Positions 35,677 to 48,240 of a DNA stretch of 64,000 nucleotides are shown in pieces (the first letter of the stretch is position 1; every line of letters starts with the position of its first letter). Made by a program: the position numbers and the translations under genes. The stretch is from Megamerina dolium (Eukaryota; Arthropoda; Insecta; Diptera; Megamerinidae), in the NCBI GenBank assembly GCA_963854835.1, contig OY978526.1, positions 24,024,334 through 24,088,333 of the forward strand, read 5' to 3'. The notes below the pieces were generated by a model, which worked only from the letters and a program-made list of their open reading frames with translations, ran no database searches and was not told the origin of the DNA.

Positions 35677-36225
35677 TCATCGATTTACTATCATTACTAT
35701 CATTTTGATAGCCGGTGCAGTCAGTGGTATTGCGCTAGTGGTATCACGGATACTTTCATTGGGCGCCAATGATGCAGCTGCTAGTAACACAGGTAGGTCA
35801 CAGCTTGGTGGTATTGAAGTGAAATCGACAGAAGCATGAGAAGTTCCAGAAAGCAGCATTCGTATAAACACCAAACCTCCTTCCCCCAGCAGTTGCCATC
35901 ACAAACCTCACAGCGCTTGTCACATAGAAGCCTAACTAAAAGAGAAAAAGCATGGTTTTCCTTTTTAGGAAATATTGAAGTATGTTGGCACCGTCTTACT
36001 TGGTGTACGAGGCGTATGCTGTATTCCAATGGCAAGACACCTTCTCATACGGCATGATTTACACTTACAAGCTCTACATGCATAACACTATTGTGCACTC
36101 CTGGAGTACACAGATATGTAAGTATAGTGATGCCGTTGGTCTAGCTGACCAATGATGTGATGTGATGTGATGATGAATGATAGTGTGACGCCGACAATTG
36201 TGATATTTATACCTGAGTTCTGCAT
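35677..36225 (-). pseudogene. Two-DBD receptor relic downstream of H
   Basis: It starts ATG 36225 with a short exon (ATGCAGAACTCAG/GT). The first DBD exon has lost most of its fingers (72 bp are also missing compared with the copy at 57.9 kb); only CKSCRMRRC-like sequence remains. A splice-like CTCTTTTAG precedes a second degenerate DBD, and the tail keeps ASVDFTSIPPS and APNESIRDTT motifs typical of the family. It cannot encode a DBD. Confidence 0.65.
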
Positions 36226-36493
36226 GGTGGAGCGAAATTTATTTTTATTTGTAAATTATATTATTTATTGCTTTAGCAAATTGGTTATAACCTTTATTAT
36301 AGATGCAAATTAAAAATGATTCAGATGGTTATCAGAAAACAATTTAATAAGCGTGTTTAGAAGAGTAGTGTTCAACGCTTACATTCACATGAGTCCCTCT
36401 CAATTACCATCTGCTCTAACACTCTTTATTCTTTCAGTCCCACAAGAACGGAAATACTACAACTGTTAACAAAAAAAAAAAAAAAATAACCTT

Positions 36494-37082
36494 ACAGTTC
36501 GTTGGGACCGACCAAATTATACCTTGCATATGTAGATATATATTAAAAAAAAGTTTGCTCGAACATCCATGTTTTTCTTTTATTTCCACTACTTTGTATA
36601 GAAGCTACATTAAGAAGTAGGTAGAAGTACTACTAATCTACACCCGAAATATGGTTGACTTTGACGAAGTACTTTGTAAGTTACGGGGATTTTAAAAGGG
36701 ATAATTTAAAGGAGATTTTTAAGATAATTCCATGGCTTAATATGGGAGCCATATAAAAAATGGGCGTGGCTTACCTCTTTCTTGTACATGCAATTAATTT
36801 TGCAATATTAACCCATACCTTAAATTTGGTTGTCCTACGCTGAATAGTTCGTAAGTTATTGCGCTTAGAAGTTTTTGTTTAATTACCTCGACTTTGTATG
36901 GGAGCCCCAATAAGAAGTCAGCGTGACATGTTGACTTTTTGCCAGATTATTTCCGACTACTATATTAACCTAAGTGCCAGTTGTGGTTATTCTGATTAGG
37001 AATATATGTGCTTTTCTATATCTCTCCGGATGTTACAAACATTTGACCGAAATGAATACACTATGCACTTGTGCAGGGTAGA
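36494..37082 (-). mobile_element. DINE-1-like Helitron, internally deleted
   Basis: Minus-oriented: the hairpin-containing end (CAGTTCGTTGGGACCGACC) is near 36,496 next to an A-rich run, then AATTATACCTTGCATATG. The other end GTGCAGGGTA is at about 37,072. It abuts the start of unit 2. Confidence 0.55.
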
Positions 37083-37199
37083 AAAATGAGAAAAAATAAC
37101 TACGATAATTAATATTTTTGTAAATATTTAACTAAAACGAACGTGTTAGGTATACAAATCGTCTTAAGCATTCTCATAAAGATCAATATTGATGCTGTA

Positions 37200-37670
37200 T
37201 ATTTATGCACGAAACTTTATGCCACAAAACACATTCATATTCTCTAGAAAACTTATTGTGGGATAAAAATCGAATCATTATATATAATTTTCTGTCAATA
37301 TTCGTCAATATTGATGGGATATAGTCCTCCGTTTTACAATGTACACAAGTTTAGTACGAGGAATAACAGTAAAAAGTTAACGAAAAAGAACGGTAAAGAG
37401 CCAATCGAAGCAATGTTTAAATCAGTTCTTGCTTTCTTTCTTTCTCTTTGTTAACAGTGGTTCCGTTGTTATTTGCCCAAAACAATGAAGAGTGTTAAAG
37501 CCGATGATAGTTGAGAGGGAATCATCATTCGCAAATTAATGTTTAATGTGAACGTGTTTATTACACATTCATTTGCATTATTTTATTTTCTGATAACCAT
37601 TTCAGTATTAGCGCTTTTTATTTCAATCTAATTTAATAATTATTATTAATTAATATAAAATCGAAGCACA
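37200..37670 (+). promoter_or_regulatory. Upstream block of gene A'
   Basis: Copy of 300-760 with few differences. The part equivalent to 1-290 is absent; a DINE-like element lies there instead. Confidence 0.45.
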
Positions 37671-38854
37671 ATGCAGAATTCACATAAAAATTACAAAATA
37701 TCACAAATATCAACGTCAAGTAAGTGTTACCGTTATGCAATAATATCTATTACACTCGATGAACGATATCATAATTTCTACGTATCTGCGGAAATGGTGC
37801 TTATTCTCTTGACCACATTCTTCAATATATCTTAACTAAAAACACTATGTTTATTCTTTTTTAGTTAGTGTTTATCGCGACATGCGCTGTGCAGTTTGTA
37901 ACGATCATTGCTCGAAAAGGAACTATGGAGTTTATACATGTGGTGCTTGTAGAGTGTCTTTCGCAAAATACGCGCACTCACTAAAACCCTACGTATCCAC
38001 TGGGATTATTCCAGATAAATGTATAATTGATAGCACAACACGTAAACAATGTCCATCATGTCGTTTAAAAAGGTGTTTTGAAGTTGGAATGCAGAGTACG
38101 GATCATATACAAGGTAAGATCTTGCCGACATTCTTTAATATACCTTATCTAAAAGCACTATGTTTATTCTTGTTTAGGTAGTGCATTACAAGACATGCGC
38201 TGTGCAGTTTGTAATGATCACTGCTCGGGAAGGAACTATGGAGCTTATACATGTGATGCTTGTAGAACGTTCTTTAAAAGATCCATGCGATCTAAATATA
38301 CTTACAAATGCATTGGAAATATTCCAGATGAGTGTGTGGTTGATATTACACAATCTAGAAGGTGTAATTCATGTCGTTTGAACAGATGTTTTGAAGTTGG
38401 CATGAAAATAAACGCTAAATCAATGCCGATTCCTGCAGCTCGTCATAGCTCTGTTGATTTCACATCAGTACCACCAACAAATGAGTCTGTAGTGCTACCA
38501 ACTGCATCACTGGCCACAAGCGAAAGTATTGAAGACTCCACTGGTGGTGTACCCCCAACTGCACCACAAACGACGACCACAGAGAGCGGCAAAGATTCCG
38601 CTGCCAGGAGCACTTCTAACGATATCGAATATATATTTGCAGCTTTGCAAGAACGTGAATCAATGCCAGGTCCTCAAGCTCCCCATGTTCCGATGTATTA
38701 CGGATCCATACAATCACAACACTCACTGGATTCACAGGCTGCACAGCAATATTATATAGCGCAAAATCTCGGATCCTCACAATCGACTACTGTCGAAAGT
38801 ACCCAAGATACTGCTGCTGGGTATTCTTTCAACATTGCCACATCGGATTTTTGA
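37671..38854 (+). CDS. Gene A': second copy of the two-DBD receptor
   Basis: Model: exons 37671-37719, 37865-38113 and 38178-38854, an exact 36,910-bp offset from gene A; 324 aa. I saw no difference from A in exons 2 and 3. DBD1 carries the same Cys-to-Ser change at residue 61 and the same RVSF P-box region; DBD2 is complete. The same TGA ends the frame. Intron 1 differs from A at several clustered sites and there matches M4 instead. Role and alternatives as for gene A: an LBD-less nuclear DNA-binding protein, or an isoform source if exon 2 is skipped. Confidence 0.75.
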
Positions 38855-39952
38855 ATTTTGCGAGATTTTCAATCACTTCCGAAACCTGCAGCTTCTCGAG
38901 CTTCTGTTGAGTTCGGATTCAGACCACCAACTTACGCACTGAATTCAGCTAACGCTGCAAAGCAAAGTGGTTTATCACAAGGACCTGGATTACTACCATC
39001 TGCATCACTGGTGACTAACGAGGGTATCCAAGTTACCGCTGGTGGAATACCACCCACTGTACCACAAACGGCTACCACCCAAGACATACAGGACTCCACT
39101 ATCGGGTACCTTTTTAACGATATTCCAAATGCTGCAACCGCTTATGCTTCTGTCGGTTGCACTTCCCTACCAGCAACACACGCGTTGGAATCGAATAATT
39201 CTAAGCAGCTACATAACACATTGCAAGAATTTGTAGTACTATCAACTGCCCTATAAACGGCTGTCACCGACAGCATCCACGATGCCGCTGCTGGACATCT
39301 TTTCAACGATATCGGATGGATAAAGGAAACATGGTCGTTTGATCCATTGTCCATGCCGGAGCAGATATGCCTCTTTGAGAACTCGAGCAAGGACATATTC
39401 ATTCTGACATAAGCACAACATATGACGCCACTGGATATTTCACAACTATTAAACTCCTATGAGAAAGAGAACAAAAATGCTAATAAGACTGGTTTTTCTA
39501 TAGTCTCACGTGAGGCGAAGGCTTTCCAAAATGTGCTAAATGTACTATTCCACCTTGCATTGGACCCCAAAGAATACCATTACTTGCGAATCATTGCACT
39601 GCTCAGACCACCAACTTCGAATATATCAGGATATTCTAATGTTGGAGTTCTTGAGAGAATGCAGGATCAGGCGAAAACTGTATTACAAGCCTAAATTCAT
39701 CAAATGTATCCCAATGATACTAGCCGTTTCAATACCATAATGGAGGTGACAGTGCTCACGGATAATGTTTCCAATTTAACAATTGACGAGTTGTTCTTTC
39801 ATAATGTCGAAGGTGCAACGAAAACCGCTGTCTTTCTGTGTGACATATTGGAATCAACTGGTGGGATAGAGAGACGTGCTTTGTTACAATGTTTTTTACA
39901 ATGCCTTCATAAACATTTAATGTTTAGTATAATAATGTATTTATGTAAGTGA
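38855..39952 (+). pseudogene. LBD relic of gene A'
   Basis: Same as 1945-2960 with two telling differences. A TTA-to-TAA change at about 39,410 adds a stop inside the LBD (after DIFILT). In the helix 10-12 region two nucleotides are absent, so the frame stays open as KTAVFLCDILEST to 39,952. The other in-frame stops are shared with gene A. Confidence 0.7.
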
Positions 39953-41003
39953 ATGTACAATATTTATTTAATTCTTTGTATGTATGCGTATATTTATATG
40001 TAAAATGTGTATCGTTACGTATTTATATTCTAATTTTTAAGTAGAAGAGGCTCTTAATTTACCTACTCTACGTATAAGTGGATGTTTACTATATGTATTC
40101 ATATCTGAAATAGTTAGGAAAATAGAGGCGGATAGAGGGATAGACTAACTAAGAGTACAACAAAGTCGATTAAATTGACAGGTTTAAAGAAACGTTAACA
40201 ACTAAAAGTAACTAAAAATGCATTTTTGTAAACAGACAAAATGGTGATAAATTCAGCAGGCTAAAAAAATGTTAGTGAACACGTATAATCACCAAATAAA
40301 TGAAACGTTGTTGGAACTTAATATGTGATTTTGACTAAAACGCATTTGAGCTTTTGACTATGATTACGGTCCAATATATTTAGGAGGTATAAATCTTAAT
40401 TTTACGGATTGTACAGATGTAGTAAGTGACTCCCATGAGGAAGAACTAAACGGTCGAAAAACCAGCACCTGACTTCGGCATCACAACGGCTACATCACTA
40501 CTCATCACTTCTATCACTTCTCATTAAACAATTTTCACTTCTCAGTTCTCAGTAGATCGTAAATGTGGGTAAGATATTTGGGTAAATATGGAAAATAATG
40601 GTCATTAATGTGTGAGTATGGAGCCACATTAGACAGTGGACATGGCTAAGCCAATTTTGCGGTACTATTTCTGCCCGCAGTACTAATCTGCTGATGATAT
40701 ATGATAGACAAAGGGTGGGGTGAGTTATGAGAGTGTTAAAATTTATCATCATTAAATCGATTATTTCGGCAACTCTGATGACGAATGATCAAAAATATAT
40801 TGTTTTTCTATATCTTCGAAGATTCCTTCAAGTGGTTAGAAATAAGTGTTTGAAATGAATATCTAGTGCACTCATGCAGGGTATAAAAAACCAACAACTA
40901 AAATGCCAATGGTGCCTTTATGATTTCAGGTTAAGCTTCCATTTAAAATTATCCCCTTTGAAAACTGAGTGACCGAACTTAGTGTATATTACGCCTATTA
41001 TTA
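39953..41003. other. 3' flank of gene A'
   Basis: Duplicate of about 3,040-4,280, with an old DINE-like fragment at about 40,560-40,890. About 170 bp present near 3,340-3,530 is missing near 40,255. Confidence 0.55.
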
Positions 41004-41013
41004 CTTATATTCT

Positions 41014-41555
41014 TCTTCTTCTTCTTATGTGCCCGTAACAACCGAATATCGATTTAGGCCGAAAATAACATGCTTCGCCAGCCATCTCTGTTCTTCGCTA
41101 GCTGGCGCCAGTTAGAAATTCCAAGCGCCGTCAGGTTCTCCAGTACTTGGTCTTTCCACCTGAGGTTTGGTCTTCCTCTTCTGAGTCGTCCTCCAGCGGG
41201 TTCCGAATATAACACCTTCTTAGCTGGAGCGTGTTCTTCCATTCGCTCGACATGATGCGCTTTACTATGTCAATATCGGCATACAGCTCGTACAGCTCAT
41301 GGTTGTACCTTATTCGGTACTCGCCACCAACGCAAATAGGTCCAAAGATCTTACGTAGGACTTTTCTCTCGAAAACTCCAAGCATTCGCTCATCCGAGGT
41401 GGAAATTGTCCAGGCTTCAGCGCCATATGTTAGGACAGGCATGATGAGAGACTTGTAGAGTGTAGTTTTCGTTCTTCGAGAGAGGGCTCGACTTCTCAAT
41501 TGCTTACTCAGCCCAAAGTAACACCTGTTAGCAAGAGTTATCCTACGCATGATCT
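41014..41555 (-). mobile_element. 5'-truncated RTE-like LINE insertion
   Basis: On the minus strand it codes for the C-terminal part of a reverse transcriptase: KTTLYKSLIMPVLTYGAEAW, FERKVLRKIFGPICVGGEYR, YNHELYELYADIDIVKRI, then in another frame RRGRPNLRWKDQV. It ends in an AAG-repeat tail at the left. The target duplication CTTATATTCT is at 41004-41013 and 41556-41565. The unit-1 site near 4,270-4,290 is empty, so it inserted after the unit duplication. Confidence 0.8.
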
Positions 41556-41565
41556 CTTATATTCT

Positions 41566-42450
41566 GGAACCGAAAATATTTTAACGTCCGTTGTGTCACT
41601 TTGTATTGATTTCTAAGCAAAACCATATGTGAACCTGTCATTAGGCCGGTACTATAAATTATTTAATCAGATTATTTGAACTTAATTCGACAATTTTCAT
41701 ACGAAAAAACAAATCTTTTAACTTTCGCTTTTAGAGGACTATATTTACGCCATGATATTGAAAATATATTCAATCCAATATTGGTGTACGAACTACAGGT
41801 GGACATAGTGTCGGCATTCCTTTTAAAAACCCAGAGGAATAGAACTGTAAGCAAATACCTGAAGAAGATCAGTTTACAACAGTACTTTATGCATGGTTGC
41901 TTTTTCCAATGAATATAATTATTAAAAATTCTACAACAAAAATTGTTAGCTCAACCAATATATATTATTTTATGTAATTGTATTTTTGAAGGAGACTTTA
42001 TATTGAAGAAAAATGTTTAGCTGAAGAAGTGTGACATCATGATCTTCTCGATTAAAAATACCTATAGTATTTAGGAGAAGTTGTAGAACCGCACAACAGT
42101 GACACAGCTCTTTGTTCGATATCAAGTTGTTATATAAATCTATATTTGTTATTGTTTATGCTCCTTGAACGTTGATATAAAGCAGCGAATAGACATCTCT
42201 AAACAATACTTCAGACTGTTAGCAAATATCACGTCTACACACCAAATTCCAATACAATAATTAAATAAACATTTTTTAATGGCTTTGTTGATCTAAGTTC
42301 ACCATATTTCGTATGTGATGATTTCTGGTACGTAGATTTTTGTGAAAAAATTACAGCCCCTCCGGTAAAACACGAATAAAAAATTTATACCTATATATTG
42401 AAATTGACACCTTGGAAAATTTCGTTACTGCCAATGGAGCTCTTGTGAGA
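41566..42450. other. Unassigned AT-rich stretch
   Basis: 41,566-41,900 continues the A/A' duplicated flank. 42,250-42,370 resembles the shared 3' flank of D-type genes, as expected beside the receptor relic that follows. Confidence 0.45.
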
Positions 42451-42479
42451 AGACTCAATAACTCCTTTACGTATATTGG

Positions 42480-42850
42480 TGATAGGGGTGTGGAATCGAG
42501 GGAAGCATAAGGACTTGTAGGAATCGGTATTGATTCTTACTTTCATGCCGACTTCAAAACATTTTTTTAAAAGACATGACGGACACTTAAAGTGTGTACC
42601 ATCAATTATACATTTATTTAGAACAGTACCTGTGCATCTGTAGATATTTTTCGATAGTACATAACGCTTGAAAAAGAGTATACAAGCATCACATGCATAA
42701 CCACCAAAGTTCCTTCCCGAACAGTAATCATTGCAAACCTAAAAATTTTGAAGAATGTTGACAAAGTGTTACTTGGTGTACGAAACTTATGCAGTATTCC
42801 AATGTCAAAACACTTTTTCAGACAGCATGATGCACACTTCATACGATTTT
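42480..42850 (-). pseudogene. Two-DBD receptor relic at 42.5 kb
   Basis: From the right: finger 2 of a first DBD (MKCASCCLKKCFDIGIL), then sequence like the family intron up to TTTTTAG at about 42,740, then a second DBD starting VCNDYCSGRNFGGYACDAC with P-box region CDACILFFKR, C-x7-C, and a second finger one residue short (x8 before CPSC). No ATG exon was found. It lies between A' and B'; unit 1 has no counterpart. Confidence 0.65.
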
Positions 42851-43311
42851 TCCTCTTGAGTACACATGAGTATTTGTATGGATTTTTGCTTCGTAAGACC
42901 CAGTTGTATCAGAATAATACTTGACAGTTAATAATTGACAACTTCTTAGTATTTCTTATACAGCCACACCGTTCGATTACTCCACATACTCGCACATAGA
43001 TGAATATATGAGTTTAATTTGGATCAAATAGTTACACAGTGATAACCACTGTAAATATTTTCACTTACAACGCCACTCTCACTATTCCTTATATATTTAT
43101 ATATCTTATATATTTAATTTTAATATTTTCACCCACAGCACCAAGTAGCTGCATGTTATTCTGAGCAAAAGATGGACATAGCCAGCCCGATTGTTGTAAT
43201 GTCATTTATTTACCATGGCAATAGTGTCTGTCAAACTACATACAAACAATTTAGGAGAGAAGAAGAAGTATCAAGAAGAAGCCATCAGAGAGAGAACAAA
43301 AAAAAAATTGC

Positions 43312-44966
43312 TTTACAGTCGGCTGGGGTCGATCAAATTATACCCTGCATATGTAGAGGTATATATAAAAATTTTGCTCGTATATCCATCCTTTTCTTCC
43401 ACTACCTTGTATAGGAGCTACATTAAGAACCAGGCTACCTCACCAATTTTTGAGGAATAATTTCTGCCTATAATACTAAACTACCTAGGTTGCAATGTGT
43501 TGACCTAGGCGTATTATTTAGTAAGTTATGAGTGTTTTAATTTTTAAGATAAATCCGAGATTTTGTACGGAAGCTATATAAAAAGTGGGCGTGGCTTATC
43601 TCTTTCTTGTATATCTAATTAATTTTTCAATATCAATCCACTCCTTAAATTTGGTTGTCCTACGCTGAAGAGTTCGTAAGTTAAGCGGTTTAAATTTTTT
43701 TTAATTTTCCAAACTTTGTATGATAGCCCCATTAAAAAGTGGGTGTGGCATGTTGATTTTATGTCAGATTATTTTCAACTACCATATTAACCGAAGTATT
43801 AATTATAATTGTTCTAGACAGAAGGATGCAGAAGTTACAGCTATTTCAATTTAAAAAAAAATCGGTCATTTTGTATGGGGTTACTATAAACAGTGGGCGT
43901 GGCAAGTCCATTTCCTGTGAGCCTAGTTGCTCGTACAATACGAATCCACACCTTAAATCTCGTTATTCTACGCTGAATAGTTTGCAAGTTATAACCGGTA
44001 ACATTTTTGTTTAATTTCCTCAACTTTGTATGGGAGCCCTAGTAACAAGTGGGCGTGGCACGCTGTTTTTTTGCAAGATTATTTCCGACTACGATATTAA
44101 TCTAAGTGTCAATTATGGTTATTCTGGACAAAATATTGTAGTAGTTACAGCTGTTTCAATTTAAAATAATTTCACTCATTTTGTACGGGGGCTACGATAA
44201 ACAGTGGGCGTGGCAAGTCCATTTCCTGTGAGCCTAGTTGCTCGTACAATACGAATCCATACCTTAAATCTCGTTATTCTACGCTGAACAGTTTGCAAGT
44301 AATAACCGGTAACATTTTATTTTAATTTCCGCAACTTTGTATGTGAGACCCAAGAAGGAGTAGGCGTGGCACACTAATTTTCTGCCAGATTATTTTTGAC
44401 TACCATATTTATTTATATTAATCGAAGTGTCAATTATGGTTATTCTAGACAGAAGATTGCTGAAGTTACAGCTGTTTCAATTTAAAAGAAGTACAAACAC
44501 TCTATATGAGAGCTACGCTAAAGAGTAGTCGTGGCTCACCCACTTTCGGCGAGGTTATATAGTAGTATAATATAACTCTATGTGCCAAATATTGTTGTCC
44601 CAAGTGGTATATTATGTGAGTTATAGCAAGTTAAAGATTTTGAAAATTCCGAGGTTAGTCGCTTTGAATGCTTGGTGTGGGCGTGGCTATTGACCGATCA
44701 TGCCCAATATCAATCCCCTCCGTACCCTTGGATCATAGGTTACTTGTGTCAAATTTCGTCGAAATAGCTCAATGTTTTCTCAAGTTATCGTGCGAGCCAG
44801 CCAGGTGACAGACAGACGGACGGACGGACGGACATCGTTAAATCGAAAATTTAAGCGACGCTGATCACGAATATATATCTATGTCTATATCTCCGGAGAT
44901 TCCTTCAAGTGGACACAAACATCTGACATATCTGACATCAAACATATTGCATTATGCAGGGTATAA
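43312..44966 (-). mobile_element. DINE-1-like Helitron with internal tandem repeats
   Basis: The hairpin-side end is at about 43,317-43,350 (CAGTCGGCTGGGGTCGATC, TATACCCTGCATATG); the other end, GCATTATGCAGGGTATA, is at 44,950-44,966. GACGGACGGACGG lies at 44,816-44,832. Segments of roughly 300 bp carrying GTGGGCGTGGCAAGTCCATTT repeat at about 43,895 and 44,205. It is the longest copy here. Confidence 0.65.
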
Positions 44967-46384
44967 CAAGAATTCATTTATTGTAATATTATTATTGCGA
45001 AATCATTAATTTACATTGGAAGCTAAAATCAAACATATAACATATAAACTGTCATACACATTTCACGACTCCAATTGAAAATAAACGGTTGACCTCAGAA
45101 TCACAACAACGACAATTTCTCAAAAGAATTCCCCTTAAAACGACCAGACAAATGATCAAATCAATCAATTATAATTATATCAAATTATTCGTTCATGTCT
45201 ATAAATCAATCAGGCTTCAGAACCGTAAGTTGTAAGTGTATAGCTGTTCCTATTTAAACGACTGAACGTGTTCGCGGTAACAGTGAATAATAATTTTGTG
45301 AAGCTTACAACTTGCCCAGTATAAAGATTTCGACTAACATACTCTGCTATGCATTAAATTAAGCATTGAATCGGCAACCATCTTAGTCATTCTTTCAGAT
45401 GGTCAGCTAACAAATGTGTCCCTCAGTATTCGATTCTTGGTTCATTGTTGCTTATCCTTTATATTAACGACTTAGCAGTCCCATTGCATCAACCAACTCG
45501 TACAATCGAAATTTTACTTCTTTCCTGAATTTTTTGTACCACTGGCTTCTATGAACGGGGGCTACAATTAAAATTTCACAGCTTCATGATTTTACAAGTT
45601 TTGTTTGTTTCAGAAATTCCTCCAGTCTTGGGTCTAAGCTTCCTACTCAATTGAATTTGATGAGGAAATTATACAGATTAGAAAGAATTCTCCGCAAAGG
45701 GTTAAGGTTCAGTAGTATTACGTGTTTCATTGAGTTCGGCATAAACTTTCTTGATAAATAAAGCTGTGTTTTTAATGTGTAAAACTTAGATTATTAAAGA
45801 TCGATAGACATACGATCGATACACAAAGAGTACATAAAATACTTCAAAGTACCTATGAAAAAAGCGAGAGATCGATTTTCGATTTCAAGAACATAATGTT
45901 GCGACATTTTACAAATAAATACAAAAAAACAAAAAACAAAATAAATATATACACTCATATATATGTGATTTTATATTTTTAAGAGTATACCCAGCCACTG
46001 AATCTTGGATACTCCCGATAGTAGACGTTAACATTAAGTTGCTGGGTAGCTTTATGTGAATCAACTACGTTCGGTTGTTGTTGTAGAAATCCGAACTCCG
46101 GAAGCAGTATGAGGTAAAAGGGGTCAGAATCCGACAGTAGTATGAGAAGCTCCTTGTGCTGTGTTATGTTGCTGTGCTGAATTATGCGAATCAAAATTGT
46201 CTCTTGGCGGAAGGGATTCGAACTAGGCAGGAGAACAAGATGCGACAGGACTCGCCGGTATTAGCAAATTTTCCCAATTTCCAAAATCCCATTCGTTATT
46301 GTTGGAAGAATACCCAACTGCTACGTCTTGGTTACTCTCGATAGTCGCCGTTTCTGGTGATCTTACTCCTTGTGATGTACTTTG
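44967..46384. other. Spacer and 3' flank of gene B'
   Basis: 44,967-45,750 has no recognisable feature. 45,755-46,384 duplicates 4,740-5,380 and includes the end of the B-type tail, beyond the stop in B'. Confidence 0.5.
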
Positions 46385-47004
46385 TTATTGTGCAACCTCT
46401 AGATCTAGTGAGCATGGTTGTTGTAAGGATTGCGAATCCACTGAAGCTTGGGGATCTGTAACGTAATCTTGTTGTAATCTTAATTTTTTCGATGTACTTG
46501 GTTCCTGTGCAGAATCATCTGAATCCAGTGGGGATAACGGTGGCAGGGTTAGGAAATCGGCAGAAGCACGAAGAGCTGTAGGACTTGACAGTGAGTCTTC
46601 TTCTTGATCAGCTTCATCTGTATATCGTCTCTGTGGGGATTTACGTGTTCCATGCAAAGGTTGTAACTTGTCTTCATTCATGCCAACGTCTATACATTTC
46701 TTGAGACGACATGGTATACACAGTTTGCGGCTTTTTTTGTTAATTAAACATTCATGTTCACGTCCGCCATGGCATGCGTAGGATTTACCGACCTTATGCC
46801 AACGTTGGAAAAATATTGCACAAGCTTTACATGTACGAACATCATAATGCCTTCCGTGGCTTTTATCTCCGCAAACCTCACACAAGATGTGGACTGAATC
46901 ACTTTCTAAAGGAGAAAAAATTACTATTATTATTAACTATTGTCCTCACTTGGCGGCGATGATTTTGATAGTTTGTGTTTGCGATTCTTACCTGCATTCT
47001 GCAT
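46385..47004 (-). CDS. Gene B': single-DBD tailless-related receptor, tail shortened by a nonsense change
   Basis: Model: ATG exon 47004-46992 (13 nt, CAG/GTAAGA), intron 87 bp, exon 46905-46385 after CTCCTTTAG; 177 aa. DBD ligands C13, C16, C30, C33, C49, C57, C67 and C70 are all present; P-box CKACAIFFQR; C-x7-C second finger. An acidic Ser/Gln-rich tail follows (DEADQEEDSLSS, SPLDSDDSAQEPSTSKK) and ends at TAA 46385, where gene B has CAA; about 50 more codons are open in B. There is no LBD. The DBD is intact, so a short product is plausible. It shares the phase-1 intron before the DBD with the rest of the family. Confidence 0.65.
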
Positions 47005-48240
47005 TGCGTGCGGAAATTATTTTTACTAATGTTATTTTGCACTGTAGGACTTCTTGATTTCACGAAATTTCATAAACGACAATATTGAGATATTAATTGG
47101 ATTGCAAAAACATGTACTAGCTAATTGATTATTTTCGGGAATGGGCTAAAATCAAATGAAATCAAAATCAAGGAGAACAAAGAAACGAATGCAAACCTTA
47201 GACTTTACCGTTCTGTATTCTTTTATTATTGTTGTTCGTATTGGCTTGTTGTGATTATGCGATCATCTTAATCATTTGTACTTCTCGCCTTTACACAGTG
47301 TTGCCTGCTTCATTCGTGTGCTGTACATACTGGTGCCCATAAACAGTTATATATTTTTTTTATTAATCCTCACAGAGAGTATTTATTAGACAATATTATT
47401 TTAAAACTCATTTAATTGTTAATAATTTTTCTTTTTTTATAACATCAACAAATGCCTATGAGCACTTAGCCAATGATCTCCAGCAGTACTTGAAGTCAAT
47501 TATTGTTCTGACATTTTTAGTCTGTAATGTGTGGCGAAATTTCTGTAGCCTGTAATATTCAGTTAAGCCTTTCAATATAGAGCGTCATTGTTGATCGTTA
47601 GATTTAGTATAAATTGAAATTTAACGAATACACGGAATTCACCCGCATCCAGGACGTAAAATTCTTCGGGTTGCAAAGGGCTATAGCAATAGTCAAGATA
47701 AAATGACATTTTAACGATTTAGAATGCCTTCTAACTCTATTATAGTCGCTTTGAATGACATTTTAGTTCAAGAATATGTTCTAATTAAAGAATGATGAAG
47801 GTGTTGTTTTAAATGCTTTAAAGCTGCACTCAGTGACACGTTTATTAACAAAATTGTAATAAAATATTTATTATTAAATAGTAAGTTTAAAAAGTTAAAT
47901 ATTTCCCTAAAATATTATAAAATTATGAACAAAGTATGCTTTGAAGGCAACATACGAGTATTTTACTAAATTTTTGATGATGTAGTCGGTAGGTATAAGA
48001 AGAGTGTAATTCTTTCCAGTGTAATTATATTGATAATACATTTGTTTTGTTAATTCACTTTTTCAGAAAATAATTTATTTTTAATTTCCATTTAAAGTAA
48101 AAATATTGTAAAAGGAATGTTTATTAAGAAGAAGAAAAATAAAATTGAGTTTTTAATGAATTTACAAAAATTGATAAAACGTGTATGAAGTTGAAAATTT
48201 TTTAAAAACTTTATTAGATAACTACTTTTAAGCTATGGTG
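47005..48240. other. 5' flank of gene B'
   Basis: Duplicate of 5,992-7,020 up to about 48,030, where unit 1 has the mariner-like element and a different sequence beyond it. No gene seen. Confidence 0.55.
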
